Positions 14,167 to 21,165 of a stretch of 25,158 nt of DNA are shown here, in pieces (positions within the stretch are counted from its first letter, which is position 1; every line of letters starts with the position of its first letter). This stretch comes from Collinsella sp. (lineage in GTDB: Bacteria; Actinomycetota; Coriobacteriia; Coriobacteriales; Coriobacteriaceae). The DNA is taken from assembly GCA_019425045.1 (NCBI GenBank), contig JAHYYI010000028.1, forward strand, positions 1 through 25,158, given 5' to 3'. The translations under genes and the position numbers were made by a program. A model generated the notes under the pieces. The model had not been told where the DNA came from. It made no database searches and saw nothing but the letters and a program-made list of their open reading frames with translations.

Positions 14167-15747
14167 TTAGGCGCCGTACGGGTTGCGGTCGCGTTCTATG
14201 CGTTGGCGAATGTGGGCGTATTCGACAATCAACAGCACCAGCAGTAGGGCCATGATAGCCAGGTAGCTCACGACGGCACCCATCAGGCCCAGCAGGTTGA
14301 TCAGGATCACCGGGAGCACTACGCTCACGGCAAAGCAGGTCAGGTAGATCTTGGTGACGTCTCCAGCGTGGCGCAGCACTGTGATGATGGCGTAGATAAA
14401 ATCGATGGCCGCGGTTACGCCGCCGGCGACGACCATCAGCAGCGCCAATGTGCGGTAGCGCTCAAAGTTGAGGCCGTACATAAAGCTCATGAGGGGAATG
14501 CCGGGACCTGCCATAAATACGGCGCACACGCCGGTGATGGCCACGATCAGCGCCATAACGGCAATAATAATCAAGTCAAAACGGCGGCGTTTGCGCGGGT
14601 TCGCCCAAATGCTCGACAGACGCAAAAGCTGCGGTTTATAGACAAATCCGATGCTCAGCAAAATGGCCTGAGCCGGAAAGAACAGGGCATTAAAGTACAG
14701 CTGATATTTGTAAGCCAGCGCACCTTCCATCACAAACTTGGGCATGCTCTCGATAAGGTTGAACAAAAAGAGCGCGCCAAAGAGCGGGGCGCATTGCGCA
14801 AAGAGACGGCCCACTTCGCGCAGGCTCACGCGCCGCGATTTTTCGGTCTCGAGCAGGGCGAGCGGCGCGGTGACCAGCACGAGCGAGGCGATGGCGGTGA
14901 CACCCATGGCCATGGCCGCGATGGGCATGCTGCGCGTAAGGAACAGCGCCACGCTAAAGACCGCGATGACGCCGACGGAGCGCAGCGTTTGGCTCATGCC
15001 GGCCAGGTAGAGTTTATCGGCCTGCTGCAGGCGGCCCTCGTACACGTCCGCCACGCCGTCGATCGCCTTATACAGATAGACGCCCAGGCCGATCGTTGCC
15101 ATCTGCGCGTCGTAGCCGCGGGCACTGCTGTATGCAAGGCCGCAGGCCAGCGCGAATGCTCCGCAAAGCCAGCGGTTGAGCTGGTAGGAGGCAAAGGACG
15201 TCGTTTCGTCGATGTCCGAGACCTGAAAATTGCGCACGCCGTAGTTGCACGCGATCATGATGAGCGTGCCGGTGACAAAGGCGATGGAGAACTTTCCGGC
15301 TTCCTCGGCGCCCGCGAGCTGCGTGGACACGATGGTGAGCAGCGGAAACGCCATGCCCCACACGGCAGTGCCGAGGGTGTTCCAAAGGTAGTCGCGGCTG
15401 GTGGCGTGCTCCTCGTATTCGGCTTCCTGCGTGGAGAAGCCTCCGCCATAGACGGCGCCGAGCAGACGGTTCCACCAGGCGTTCACCATGCGGCGGACGG
15501 GACCGGGCTTGCGATCGCGCTCGCGCCGGCGACGTGTGGCTTGGTCGCTATCGGGGCCGCCGGCGTTGCGCTGGCTCAGCTCCTGGATGCGCGCGAGCTC
15601 TTCGGCGGTGTGCGAGGCAGGGAAGAGACCGTTCTCGATGCGTCCGCCCTGAGCCTTTGCTGTACCGCTGCTCGCTACAGTGGGGCCGGCGACGCCATTG
15701 CGGCGGGCGATGGCGCGGCGGATGCTATCGAGGGGCGTGATACTCAA
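14167..15747 (-). CDS. Oligosaccharide flippase-like (MOP superfamily) membrane protein
   Basis: A 526-residue polytopic protein. Residues 1-115 are hydrophilic and basic (RRRRERDRKPGPVRR near 72-86) and probably cytoplasmic; from about residue 120 there are roughly 12-14 membrane helices, beginning with LGTAVWGMAFPLLTIVSTQL, in the pattern of Wzx/RfbX-type flippases. SLVLVTAPLALLETEKSRR followed by LREVGRLFAQCAPLFGALFL is the usual mid-protein loop. The substrate is unknown: no glycosyltransferase or polymerase gene is adjacent. The start is a TTG at 15747, chosen because AAAGGA sits 8-13 bases upstream and no in-frame ATG lies near. The long N-terminal extension is unusual for the family. 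Confidence 0.78.
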   Translation of the reverse strand: MSITPLDSIRRAIARRNGVAGPTVASSGTAKAQGGRIENGLFPASHTAEELARIQELSQRNAGGPDSDQATRRRRERDRKPGPVRRMVNAWWNRLLGAVYGGGFSTQEAEYEEHATSRDYLWNTLGTAVWGMAFPLLTIVSTQLAGAEEAGKFSIAFVTGTLIMIACNYGVRNFQVSDIDETTSFASYQLNRWLCGAFALACGLAYSSARGYDAQMATIGLGVYLYKAIDGVADVYEGRLQQADKLYLAGMSQTLRSVGVIAVFSVALFLTRSMPIAAMAMGVTAIASLVLVTAPLALLETEKSRRVSLREVGRLFAQCAPLFGALFLFNLIESMPKFVMEGALAYKYQLYFNALFFPAQAILLSIGFVYKPQLLRLSSIWANPRKRRRFDLIIIAVMALIVAITGVCAVFMAGPGIPLMSFMYGLNFERYRTLALLMVVAGGVTAAIDFIYAIITVLRHAGDVTKIYLTCFAVSVVLPVILINLLGLMGAVVSYLAIMALLLVLLIVEYAHIRQRIERDRNPYGA

Positions 15748-15849
15748 GGCGGAGTCCTTTCTAATGCTGCGCTCTAGTATAGACGCGACGGCGTTTGCTC
15801 GTGTTTTTGAACAGGTTGTTCAATAATTTCGGCGGCGCCATTCAGTAGT

Positions 15850-15905
15850 CGGCACTTAGGGACGTTCCTTATGTGCCGGCACTTTGGGAACGTCCCTAAG
15901 TGCCG
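15850..15905. repeat. 19-bp palindrome with AGGGACGTTCC core
   Basis: cggcacttagggacgttcc (15850-15868) is perfectly complementary to 15887-15905, with an 18-base loop that repeats part of the arm (gtgccggcactt). It is immediately followed by a second palindrome at 15912. Confidence 0.9.
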
Positions 15906-15911
15906 GCATCC

Positions 15912-15951
15912 GGGGACACTGCTTGGTCGTTGCCTGTTCAAAAGTGTCCCC
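15912..15951. repeat. GGGGACACT palindrome
   Basis: ggggacact (15912-15920) pairs with agtgtcccc (15943-15951) across a 22-base loop. It sits 6 bases after the 15850 palindrome, an arrangement like a paired REP unit. Confidence 0.85.
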
Positions 15952-16009
15952 AATGACTAGGCCGCTTGCCTGCGATTTTTGACCGTTGGGCGGTCGCTTC
16001 GCCGTTGCC

Positions 16010-16025
16010 GCAAAAACGTTTTTGC
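16010..16025. promoter_or_regulatory. 16-bp perfect palindrome, candidate operator of pckA
   Basis: gcaaaaacgtttttgc is a perfect 16-bp palindrome with a central CG, the form typical of LacI/GalR-family operators. It ends 8 bases upstream of the -10-like TACAAC (16034-16039), so a bound protein would cover the -35 region. The regulator is not encoded in the window. Confidence 0.65.
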
Positions 16026-16033
16026 ATATCGGG

Positions 16034-16039
16034 TACAAC
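16034..16039 (+). promoter_or_regulatory. Candidate -10 box of pckA
   Basis: GGGTACAACGGG carries TACAAC about 60 bases before the pckA ATG. No consensus -35 is present at the right distance; the palindrome at 16010 occupies that position. Confidence 0.45.
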
Positions 16040-16098
16040 GGGCTTTACGTGAGTAAAGTGCGCGCCGCGTCCGCGCGTCGCGTTTTTAAGGAGGCCCC

Positions 16099-17769
16099 AT
16101 GCCTGGTGTTACCCCTGCAGAAGTTCTGTCCAACTTTGGTATTACGCTGGTCGAAGATCCTGCCGAGAATCAGCCCCGTCTGCTGGTCGATCTACCTGCC
16201 GCGGAGCTCGTCGAGCACGCCATCCGCCGCGAAGAAGGCCGTATGGCATCCAACGGCGCGCTGGTGATCGAGACGGGGGAGCGCACCGGCCGTTCCCCCA
16301 ACGACCGCTTTATCGTTGACACTCCCGATGTTCACGACAAGATCGCCTGGGGCGCCGTCAACCGACCGCTTTCGATCGAGAGCTACGAGACCATCAAGAC
16401 CGGCATCGTCGACTACCTCAACGAGCGCGACGTGTTTGTCACGCGCGGTATGGCCGGTGCCGACCGCAACCATACGCGTCGCCTGCTCGTTGCCTGCGAG
16501 CGTGCCAGCCAGGCGCTCTTCATTAAGCAAATGCTCGCCCGCCCGCTCGCCCGCGAAATTGCGCGCACCGGCGAGCCAGACTTTTGCGTGCTCGCGGCAC
16601 CTGGCTACCAGTGCGACCCCGCCATCAAGGGCCTCAACTCCAGCGCTGCCGTGGTCATCAACTTCCAGGAGCGCGTGATTCTGGTTGCCGGCACCGGTTA
16701 CTCCGGCGAAATCAAAAAGTCCATCTTCAGCGTCATGAATTACCTACTGCCCGTCGAGGACGACGTGCTACCCATGCACTGCTCGGCCAGCATGGATCCC
16801 GTCACGCACGAGACGGCCGTGTTCTTTGGCCTTTCCGGCACGGGCAAGACCACGCTTTCGGCCAACCCCACGCGCCTGCTGATCGGCGACGACGAGCACG
16901 GCTGGTCCGACATGGGCATCTTCAACATCGAGGGAGGCTGCTATGCCAAGTGCGAGGGCCTGGACGCGTTCCATGAGCCCGAGATCTTCAACGCCGTCCG
17001 CTTTGGCGCCATCTGCGAAAACGTGGTGCTCGATGAGAATCGCAAGCCTAACTATGATGATGTCTCGATCACGCACAATACGCGCGTGGCCTATCCCGTC
17101 GAGCACATTCCCAACGCGTGGACCAAGGGCATGGGCACCACCCCGAGCGTTGTGCTGTTTTTGACCTGTGATGCCTTTGGCGTGCTGCCGCCCATCTCGC
17201 GCCTGACGGCCGACGCCGCCATGTATCACTTTGTGACGGGCTTTACGGCCAAGATCCCCGGCACCGAGGTCGGCGTCACCGAGCCCACGCCCACGTTCTC
17301 CTCGCTGTTTGGCGAGCCGTTTATGCCGCTCGATCCCATGGTCTATGCCAAGATGCTCGGCGAGCGTATCGCCGACGGTCGCACCCGCGTCTATCTGGTC
17401 AACACTGGCTGGATTGGCGGCGGCTACGGCGTGGGCCATCGCATCGAGCTTGCCTACACGCGTGCCCTGGTGGCCCGCGCTCTCGACGGTACCATCGAGG
17501 ACAGCGAGTTCGTGCACGACGACATCTTTAACGTCGACATTCCCACCACGTGCCATGGCGTGCCCGACGGCATTCTGGTGCCGCGCCAGTACTGGCAGAG
17601 CACCGCTCGCTACGACGAGGCCGCGCACAACCTGGCCGTGATGTTTGAGGAGAACTTCGAGAAGAAGTACTCGCACCTGCCCGAGTCCGTCAAAGCCGCC
17701 GGCCCGCACGCCCAGGTGTCCGCCGAGGCCCGTCATCGCGGCCGCGGGTTGCTGGGACTCCGCCGCTAG
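16099..17769 (+). CDS. pckA: Phosphoenolpyruvate carboxykinase (ATP)
   Basis: A 556-residue enzyme that interconverts oxaloacetate + ATP and PEP + CO2 + ADP; in fermentative anaerobes it often runs in the carboxylating direction. ATP-type identity is clear: RTGRSPNDRF (62-71, substrate Arg), GTGYSGEIKKS (198-208, metal Lys), the P-loop GLSGTGKTTLS (244-254), GDDEHGW (263-269, second metal site) and the long C-terminal NTGWIGGGYGVGHR block (about 434-447). The length is slightly above the usual 530-540. AAGGAGG lies 6-12 bases before the ATG. It is monocistronic, with a palindromic operator-like site upstream and a 41-nt palindromic element with A/T-rich base 16 bases past the stop. Confidence 0.96.
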   Translation: MPGVTPAEVLSNFGITLVEDPAENQPRLLVDLPAAELVEHAIRREEGRMASNGALVIETGERTGRSPNDRFIVDTPDVHDKIAWGAVNRPLSIESYETIKTGIVDYLNERDVFVTRGMAGADRNHTRRLLVACERASQALFIKQMLARPLAREIARTGEPDFCVLAAPGYQCDPAIKGLNSSAAVVINFQERVILVAGTGYSGEIKKSIFSVMNYLLPVEDDVLPMHCSASMDPVTHETAVFFGLSGTGKTTLSANPTRLLIGDDEHGWSDMGIFNIEGGCYAKCEGLDAFHEPEIFNAVRFGAICENVVLDENRKPNYDDVSITHNTRVAYPVEHIPNAWTKGMGTTPSVVLFLTCDAFGVLPPISRLTADAAMYHFVTGFTAKIPGTEVGVTEPTPTFSSLFGEPFMPLDPMVYAKMLGERIADGRTRVYLVNTGWIGGGYGVGHRIELAYTRALVARALDGTIEDSEFVHDDIFNVDIPTTCHGVPDGILVPRQYWQSTARYDEAAHNLAVMFEENFEKKYSHLPESVKAAGPHAQVSAEARHRGRGLLGLRR

Positions 17770-17784
17770 CGCCGCCTTAGACCC

Positions 17785-17825
17785 AAAACCACCACGAAGG
17801 GGACAGGCACCTTTGTGGTGGTTTT
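17785..17825. repeat. 41-nt palindromic element, copy 2 (inverted), probable pckA terminator
   Basis: Same element as at 18745 but in reverse orientation (loop ggggacaggcacc), with one base change in the arm (ccaccacg). Arms begin with AAAACC and end in GGTTTT, so it can work as a terminator for pckA. Confidence 0.9.
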
Positions 17826-17852
17826 GCTCGCGCGGATGACTCAGGTTACAAT
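17824..17852 (+). promoter_or_regulatory. Promoter of the B3/4-domain gene leader
   Basis: TTGCTC (17824-17829) and TACAAT (17847-17852) are spaced by exactly 17 bases. The -35 overlaps the end of the preceding palindromic element. Transcription would begin near 17859-17861. Confidence 0.65.
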
Positions 17853-17859
17853 ACGCCTG

Positions 17860-17954
17860 ACATATCGTCCCCTTCTCCGGATGGGGACAGCGCAAGCGCT
17901 CTTGTGGCGGCACCGTAGGACTTTGAAGGTGGCCGTCGTAAGGGCGCTTTTTGT
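17860..17954 (+). ncRNA. Short structured leader or small RNA ending in a terminator
   Basis: Downstream of the promoter, a GTCCCC/GGGGAC hairpin (17867-17888) is followed by a long stem of about 19 pairs including G-U pairs (17896-17914 with 17928-17947) and then TTTTT at 17948-17952, an intrinsic terminator. The terminated RNA would be about 95 nt. An alternative agcgc-aa-gcgct pairing (17889-17900) overlaps the terminator's 5' arm, as expected of an attenuator. It lies 43 bases upstream of the B3/4 gene ATG. It does not match any riboswitch class I can recall. Confidence 0.55.
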
Positions 17955-17996
17955 TTGGGTGCCCTCGCTCGGGCGCGAATCGTGAAGGGAGCACGT

Positions 17997-18716
17997 ATGA
18001 AGAGCTTTATTGCCGAGGATTCATTTTGGGAGCTGTTTCCTCAGGCGGCGGTCGGTGTTGTGGTCGTGGAGGGTATGAAGCCCGCGGCCCAGATACCTCA
18101 AGAGGATGTGGACGCGATAGCGGCGCTGCTCGACCGTGCCAATATCGATGCGGAGCGTCATCTGACCAGCGATACAATCAGCGAGAACGCACCGGTCAAG
18201 GCATGGCGCGAGGCCTATCGTCTGTTCAAGACCAAAAAGGGCGCGCGCTGTTCAATCGAGAACCTGCTCAAGCGCGTGCTCAAGGGCAAGCCGGTGGGCC
18301 ACATTACGCCCGCGGTGGATATCTATAACACGGTGTCGCTGTCCTATGCACTGCCCGTGGGAGGCGAGGATCTGCATGCGATTGAGGGGGACCTTCGCTT
18401 GAAGGTGACCGACGGCGGGGATGCGTTCCTGCCGCTTGGCGAGGAAGCGGACGACCCGACGCTGCCCGGCGAGCTCGCCTACATTGACGATGCGGGCGCC
18501 GTGTGCCGCTGCTGGAACTGGCGCGATGGCGTTCGAACGGCTCTATCCGACGATTCGGCCGACGTGTTTTTGGCGATTGAGTGCGTAGAGCCCGAGCGTA
18601 TGGGGGACTGTCAGGCCGCCATCGATCGCTTAGCCGAGCTGCTTGAGCGCTATCTGGGAGCGACGGTTGTCGTTAAGACGCTTGTGACCCGCGACAATCC
18701 CCGCGTGGAGCTGTAG
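17997..18716 (+). CDS. B3/4 (tRNA-binding-like) domain protein
   Basis: A 239-residue cytosolic protein of the B3/4-domain family (COG3382), named after the editing domain of the phenylalanyl-tRNA synthetase beta chain. The recognisable stretch runs from about residue 60 to 210: WREAYRLFKTKKGARCSIENLLKRVLKGK, then HITPAVDIYNTVSLSYALPVGGEDL, then GELAYIDDAGAVCRCWNWRDGVRT, the usual order in stand-alone members. Stand-alone proteins are thought to edit mischarged tRNA or bind aminoacyl groups, but most are untested. GAAGGGAG lies 7-14 bases before the ATG. The gene sits behind a terminated leader, suggesting transcription attenuation, and is followed by copy 3 of the 41-nt element. Confidence 0.82.
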   Translation: MKSFIAEDSFWELFPQAAVGVVVVEGMKPAAQIPQEDVDAIAALLDRANIDAERHLTSDTISENAPVKAWREAYRLFKTKKGARCSIENLLKRVLKGKPVGHITPAVDIYNTVSLSYALPVGGEDLHAIEGDLRLKVTDGGDAFLPLGEEADDPTLPGELAYIDDAGAVCRCWNWRDGVRTALSDDSADVFLAIECVEPERMGDCQAAIDRLAELLERYLGATVVVKTLVTRDNPRVEL

Positions 18717-18744
18717 CAACTTCTGCAAATCATACTCGCCGGTC

Positions 18745-18785
18745 AAAACCACCACAAAGGTGCCTGTCCCCTTTGTGGTGGTTTT
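18745..18785. repeat. 41-nt palindromic element, copy 3, probable terminator
   Basis: AAAACCACCACAAAGG pairs fully with the complementary right arm ending GGTTTT, with loop tgcctgtc. A run of T follows (gttttta), so it can terminate the B3/4 transcript. Confidence 0.9.
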
Positions 18786-18838
18786 TATGTTGATGGGTTA
18801 ACAAATAGGGCGTGCAGGGCTGGCGGTCGTTAAGTACG

Positions 18839-18860
18839 GCTAAGATGTTTACCCGTTAGC
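18839..18860 (+). promoter_or_regulatory. Candidate MarR autoregulatory site over a -10 box
   Basis: gctaa (18839-18843) and ttagc (18856-18860) form a short inverted repeat overlapping the -10-like TAAGAT (18841-18846), 30-50 bases before the marR-family gene. The arms are short, so this is tentative. Confidence 0.3.
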
Positions 18861-18889
18861 ATTATGCAAGCGAAAGGCGGTCGTCTCCC

Positions 18890-19339
18890 ATGCAACAGAG
18901 CGACGAGACACGTTTCGAGGACTTTGTCGGACTGATCAGCGGACTCTACAAGGAGATCCAGCGCATTAAGACATCTGAGGGCGCAAGGCTGGGCCTTAAG
19001 GGCTCCGATATCATGTGCCTGTACTATCTTGAGCGCAGCAAGGACGGTCTGACTGGTGCCGACCTCGCCCGCATGGCTGGTGTGACCCGCGCTGCCGTCT
19101 CGCGCACGCTGGCGCATCTGGAGGAGGGCGGCTACGTCGAAGTTGACGATTCGGGCGATGCCGCCGTTAAGTATCGCGCCCCGGTTCGCCTGACCACGTT
19201 GGGCGGCGAGAGCATGAACGAGGCCGATTGCATTATTCGTGAAGTGCTCGACACCACCGGTAAGGCCATGGGCGTGGAGCAGCGCGAGCAGATGTATGCA
19301 TCGCTGCGTACGATTCTCAACACCTTGCGCGAGCTGTAG
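18890..19339 (+). CDS. MarR family transcriptional regulator
   Basis: A 149-residue winged-helix regulator. Residues about 38-100 form the DNA-binding domain: LKGSDIMCLYYLERSKDGLTGADLARMAGVTRAAVSRTLAHLEEGGYVEVDD is the canonical helix-turn-helix plus start of the wing, and LTTLGGESM closes it. The flanking helices (1-35 and 110-149) make the dimer interface. The signal molecule is unknown. CGAAAGGCGG lies about 10 bases upstream of the ATG. A DegV lipid-binding gene follows 119 bases downstream on the same strand; in Firmicutes MarR-type FabT controls fatty-acid genes, so a lipid-related role is possible but unproven. Confidence 0.88.
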   Translation: MQQSDETRFEDFVGLISGLYKEIQRIKTSEGARLGLKGSDIMCLYYLERSKDGLTGADLARMAGVTRAAVSRTLAHLEEGGYVEVDDSGDAAVKYRAPVRLTTLGGESMNEADCIIREVLDTTGKAMGVEQREQMYASLRTILNTLREL

Positions 19340-19458
19340 GGCCACCAAGGCATTTGCTTCCCATTAACAACTGCATCGTCCCGTTTGAGCGCGTATACCG
19401 TGCCGGGGCATTGCTGTCAAAATTCCCTGCGCGGGACCTGCGCAAGAAAGGATTCGTT

Positions 19459-20313
19459 ATGTCCGTTCGCATTATTACCGATTCCGCAAGCGATATGTCG
19501 CCGGCCGAGCATCCGGCACTGGCCGTTTTGCCGCTGTCCGTCACCTTTGGAACCGATGTGTTCATGGATGGCATCGACATCGATCACCAGCGCTTTTACG
19601 AGATGCTCGTGGAGCGCGATGAGCTGCCCAAGACCGGTCAGGTTAACCCGTACGCGTTTTCGCAGGCTATCGCCGAGGTTCGCGAAGCCGGCGATGAGGC
19701 TGTGATTATTACCGTGGGCGCTAAGCTCTCGGGCACCAATCAGAGCGCCCGTACCGCACTGGCCGAGGCGCCGGGCGGCGATGTGTACGTGGTTGATAGC
19801 AACAACGTCACCCTGGGTGAGCGCGTCCTGGTCGAGTATGCGCTGCGCTTGGTGGACGAGGGCCGTAGTGCGGCCCAGATCGCGGCGGCGGTCGAGGCTG
19901 TGCGCGACCGCGTGGTGGTTATCGGCCTGCTTGAGACGCTGGAGTACTTGGTGCGCGGCGGCCGTCTGTCTGCTGCGGCCGGCGCCGTGGGTACGCTGCT
20001 CAACGTAAAGCCCGTGGTGGCTGTCGAGGACGGTCTGATTGTGCAGCTGGGAAAGGCGCGCGGTTCCAAGAACGGCCGCAATCTGCTGAACCAAAAGGTC
20101 GAAAAGGCGGGCGGCATCGACTTTTCCATGCCGCTGGCGCTCGGCTATACCGGCCTTTCGGATGCGGTGCTCAAGAAGTATATCGAGGACAGCGCGGCAC
20201 TGTGGGCTGGCCACGCCGAGGGCGAACTGCCCGTTCACACCATCGGCGCCACCATCGGCACCCACGTAGGCCCCGGTGCCGTAGCCGTAGCCTTCTTCCA
20301 GCCCGCCAACTAA
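19459..20313 (+). CDS. DegV family fatty-acid-binding protein
   Basis: A 284-residue DegV protein. RIITDSASDMSP (4-15) is the family start, followed by VLPLSVTFGTDVFMDGIDI, then LPKTGQVNPYAF (T-S/G-Q-P-x-x-x-F equivalent) and ITVGAKLSGTNQSA (the S-G-T-x-x-S lipid head-group motif); the C-terminal domain includes LEYLVRGGRLSAAAGAVGTLLNVKPVV, also diagnostic. DegV/FakB-like proteins bind a fatty acid and in Firmicutes present it to the FakA kinase; no FakA gene is in the window. The ATG at 19459 has AAGAAAGGA 7-15 bases upstream; the frame is open further up but without a start signal. A 35-bp palindrome follows the stop. Confidence 0.92.
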   Translation: MSVRIITDSASDMSPAEHPALAVLPLSVTFGTDVFMDGIDIDHQRFYEMLVERDELPKTGQVNPYAFSQAIAEVREAGDEAVIITVGAKLSGTNQSARTALAEAPGGDVYVVDSNNVTLGERVLVEYALRLVDEGRSAAQIAAAVEAVRDRVVVIGLLETLEYLVRGGRLSAAAGAVGTLLNVKPVVAVEDGLIVQLGKARGSKNGRNLLNQKVEKAGGIDFSMPLALGYTGLSDAVLKKYIEDSAALWAGHAEGELPVHTIGATIGTHVGPGAVAVAFFQPAN

Positions 20314-20326
20314 CCAACCTGCCAAC

Positions 20327-20416
20327 AAATGATCCCTTGGGGACGGAGGAAAACGGATCATCGACCGCACGGAGGCCGCGAATGATCCGTTTTCCTCCGT
20401 CCCCAAGGGATCATTT
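20327..20416. repeat. Perfect 35-bp inverted repeat with GGGGACGGAGG core
   Basis: Arms 20327-20361 and 20382-20416 are exact complements around a 20-base loop. It begins 14 bases after the degV stop and is followed by cttt, so it may also terminate that gene. It is the longest perfect palindrome in the window. Confidence 0.95.
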
Positions 20417-20450
20417 CTTTATGCTGTTAATGCGGAGAAGGGAGCGAGCG

Positions 20451-20771
20451 ATGGCGTCTGGGGGCTTTTTTGAACGGGTGTACGAGGTGATCGAGCAGAT
20501 CCCCGAGGGGATGGTCGCCACGTACGGTCAGGTGGCGCTGCTCGCCGGTCGCGCGCGAAGTGCGCGGTACGTGGGGTATGCCCTGCACAGCAATCCGCGC
20601 CCCGGCGAGATTCCCTGCCATCGCGTGGTGTTTGCCGACGGGCGCATATGCGAGGGTTTTGCTTTTGGCGGTCCCGATGCTCAACGTGAGCTTTTGCTAG
20701 GGGAGGGTGTGGCGTTTAAGGACGACATGCATGTAGACTTGGCCGCCTGTCGCTGGCCAGCAGGGTTCTAG
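20451..20771 (+). CDS. MGMT/Ogt family DNA alkyltransferase, short form
   Basis: A 106-residue protein equivalent to the C-terminal DNA-binding and catalytic domain of O6-alkylguanine-DNA alkyltransferase. FFERVYEVIEQIPEGMVATYGQVALLAG (6-33) contains the helix-turn-helix start, RYVGYALHSNPRPGEIPCHRVV (39-60) the arginine finger region and the reactive Cys56 in PCHRV. The N-terminal domain of full-length Ogt is missing, as in ATL proteins, but those carry Trp in place of the Cys; this one keeps it, so it could be catalytically active. GAAGGGAG lies 7-14 bases before the ATG. A 41-nt palindromic element follows the stop. Confidence 0.85.
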   Translation: MASGGFFERVYEVIEQIPEGMVATYGQVALLAGRARSARYVGYALHSNPRPGEIPCHRVVFADGRICEGFAFGGPDAQRELLLGEGVAFKDDMHVDLAACRWPAGF

Positions 20772-20787
20772 CGGCTCTACTGTGGCC

Positions 20788-20828
20788 AAAACCGCCACAA
20801 AGGTGCCTGTCCCCTTTGCGGCGGTTTT
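20788..20828. repeat. 41-nt palindromic element, copy 4, with compensatory change
   Basis: aaaaccgccacaaagg pairs with ccctttgcggcggtttt. Relative to copy 3 the pair A-T in the arm is replaced by G-C on both sides, one further base differs, and the loop ggtgcctgtcccc is unchanged. It lies 17 bases after the alkyltransferase gene stop. Confidence 0.9.
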
Positions 20829-21101
20829 CCGTTGTAGGTTTACCGGGGCTAACTTATGGAGAAGCTATGGCGGCTCATATTGATGCTGCAAAGTAAACCA
20901 CGGTGAACTATATTTTATTCAACAACGGAGCGGGCAATAGGCGATGAAAAAGCCTGCCCTGTTGAGTTTGATTCGCATCCCTCCCCTCTGTGCGATTCAA
21001 CGGTGTACTTCGGGAACGGGCCCGCTGGCAACTGACTGCCGGCGGGCCCGTTCCCGTTTGTCGGGGGAGTGCGATGGGCGGAGCCGAACCGGTCGGGCAC
21101 C
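20829..21101. other. Intergenic region with a 15-bp GC hairpin
   Basis: No gene is supported. The main structure is a perfect 15-bp stem, cgggaacgggcccgc (21011-21025) with 21042-21056, followed on the plus strand by gtttg. A weaker stem (gggca..aggc with gcctgccc, about 20928-20963) lies upstream. These could belong to an untranslated small RNA on the plus strand, but no promoter was recognised. Confidence 0.45.
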
Positions 21102-21130
21102 AAAAAAAGGCGGACGCCGTAGCGCCCGCC
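21102..21130 (-). terminator. trpS terminator
   Basis: On the minus strand GGCGGGCGC-TACG-GCGTCCGCC, with one G-U pair, is followed by seven T residues (plus-strand A run 21102-21108). It starts 36 bases beyond the trpS stop. Confidence 0.92.
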
Positions 21131-21165
21131 CTATAGCAATCGAAAGTTCAAGCCAGCAGGTCGGT

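Noticed and set aside
14368..15777. A 469-codon plus-strand frame opposite the flippase-like gene
   Set aside because: Low-complexity His/Gln/Arg/Ala composition typical of an antisense shadow in high-GC DNA, and no ribosome site.
17860..17954. T-box riboswitch ahead of the B3/4 gene
   Set aside because: The stretch GTGGCGGCACCGT faintly resembles the T-box antiterminator, but there are only about 40 bases between the promoter and it, far too few for Stem I and a specifier loop.
20867..20896. A nine-codon frame (MAAHIDAAK) with GGAG upstream
   Set aside because: Too short to support, with no following gene on the plus strand that it could lead, and no promoter recognised.
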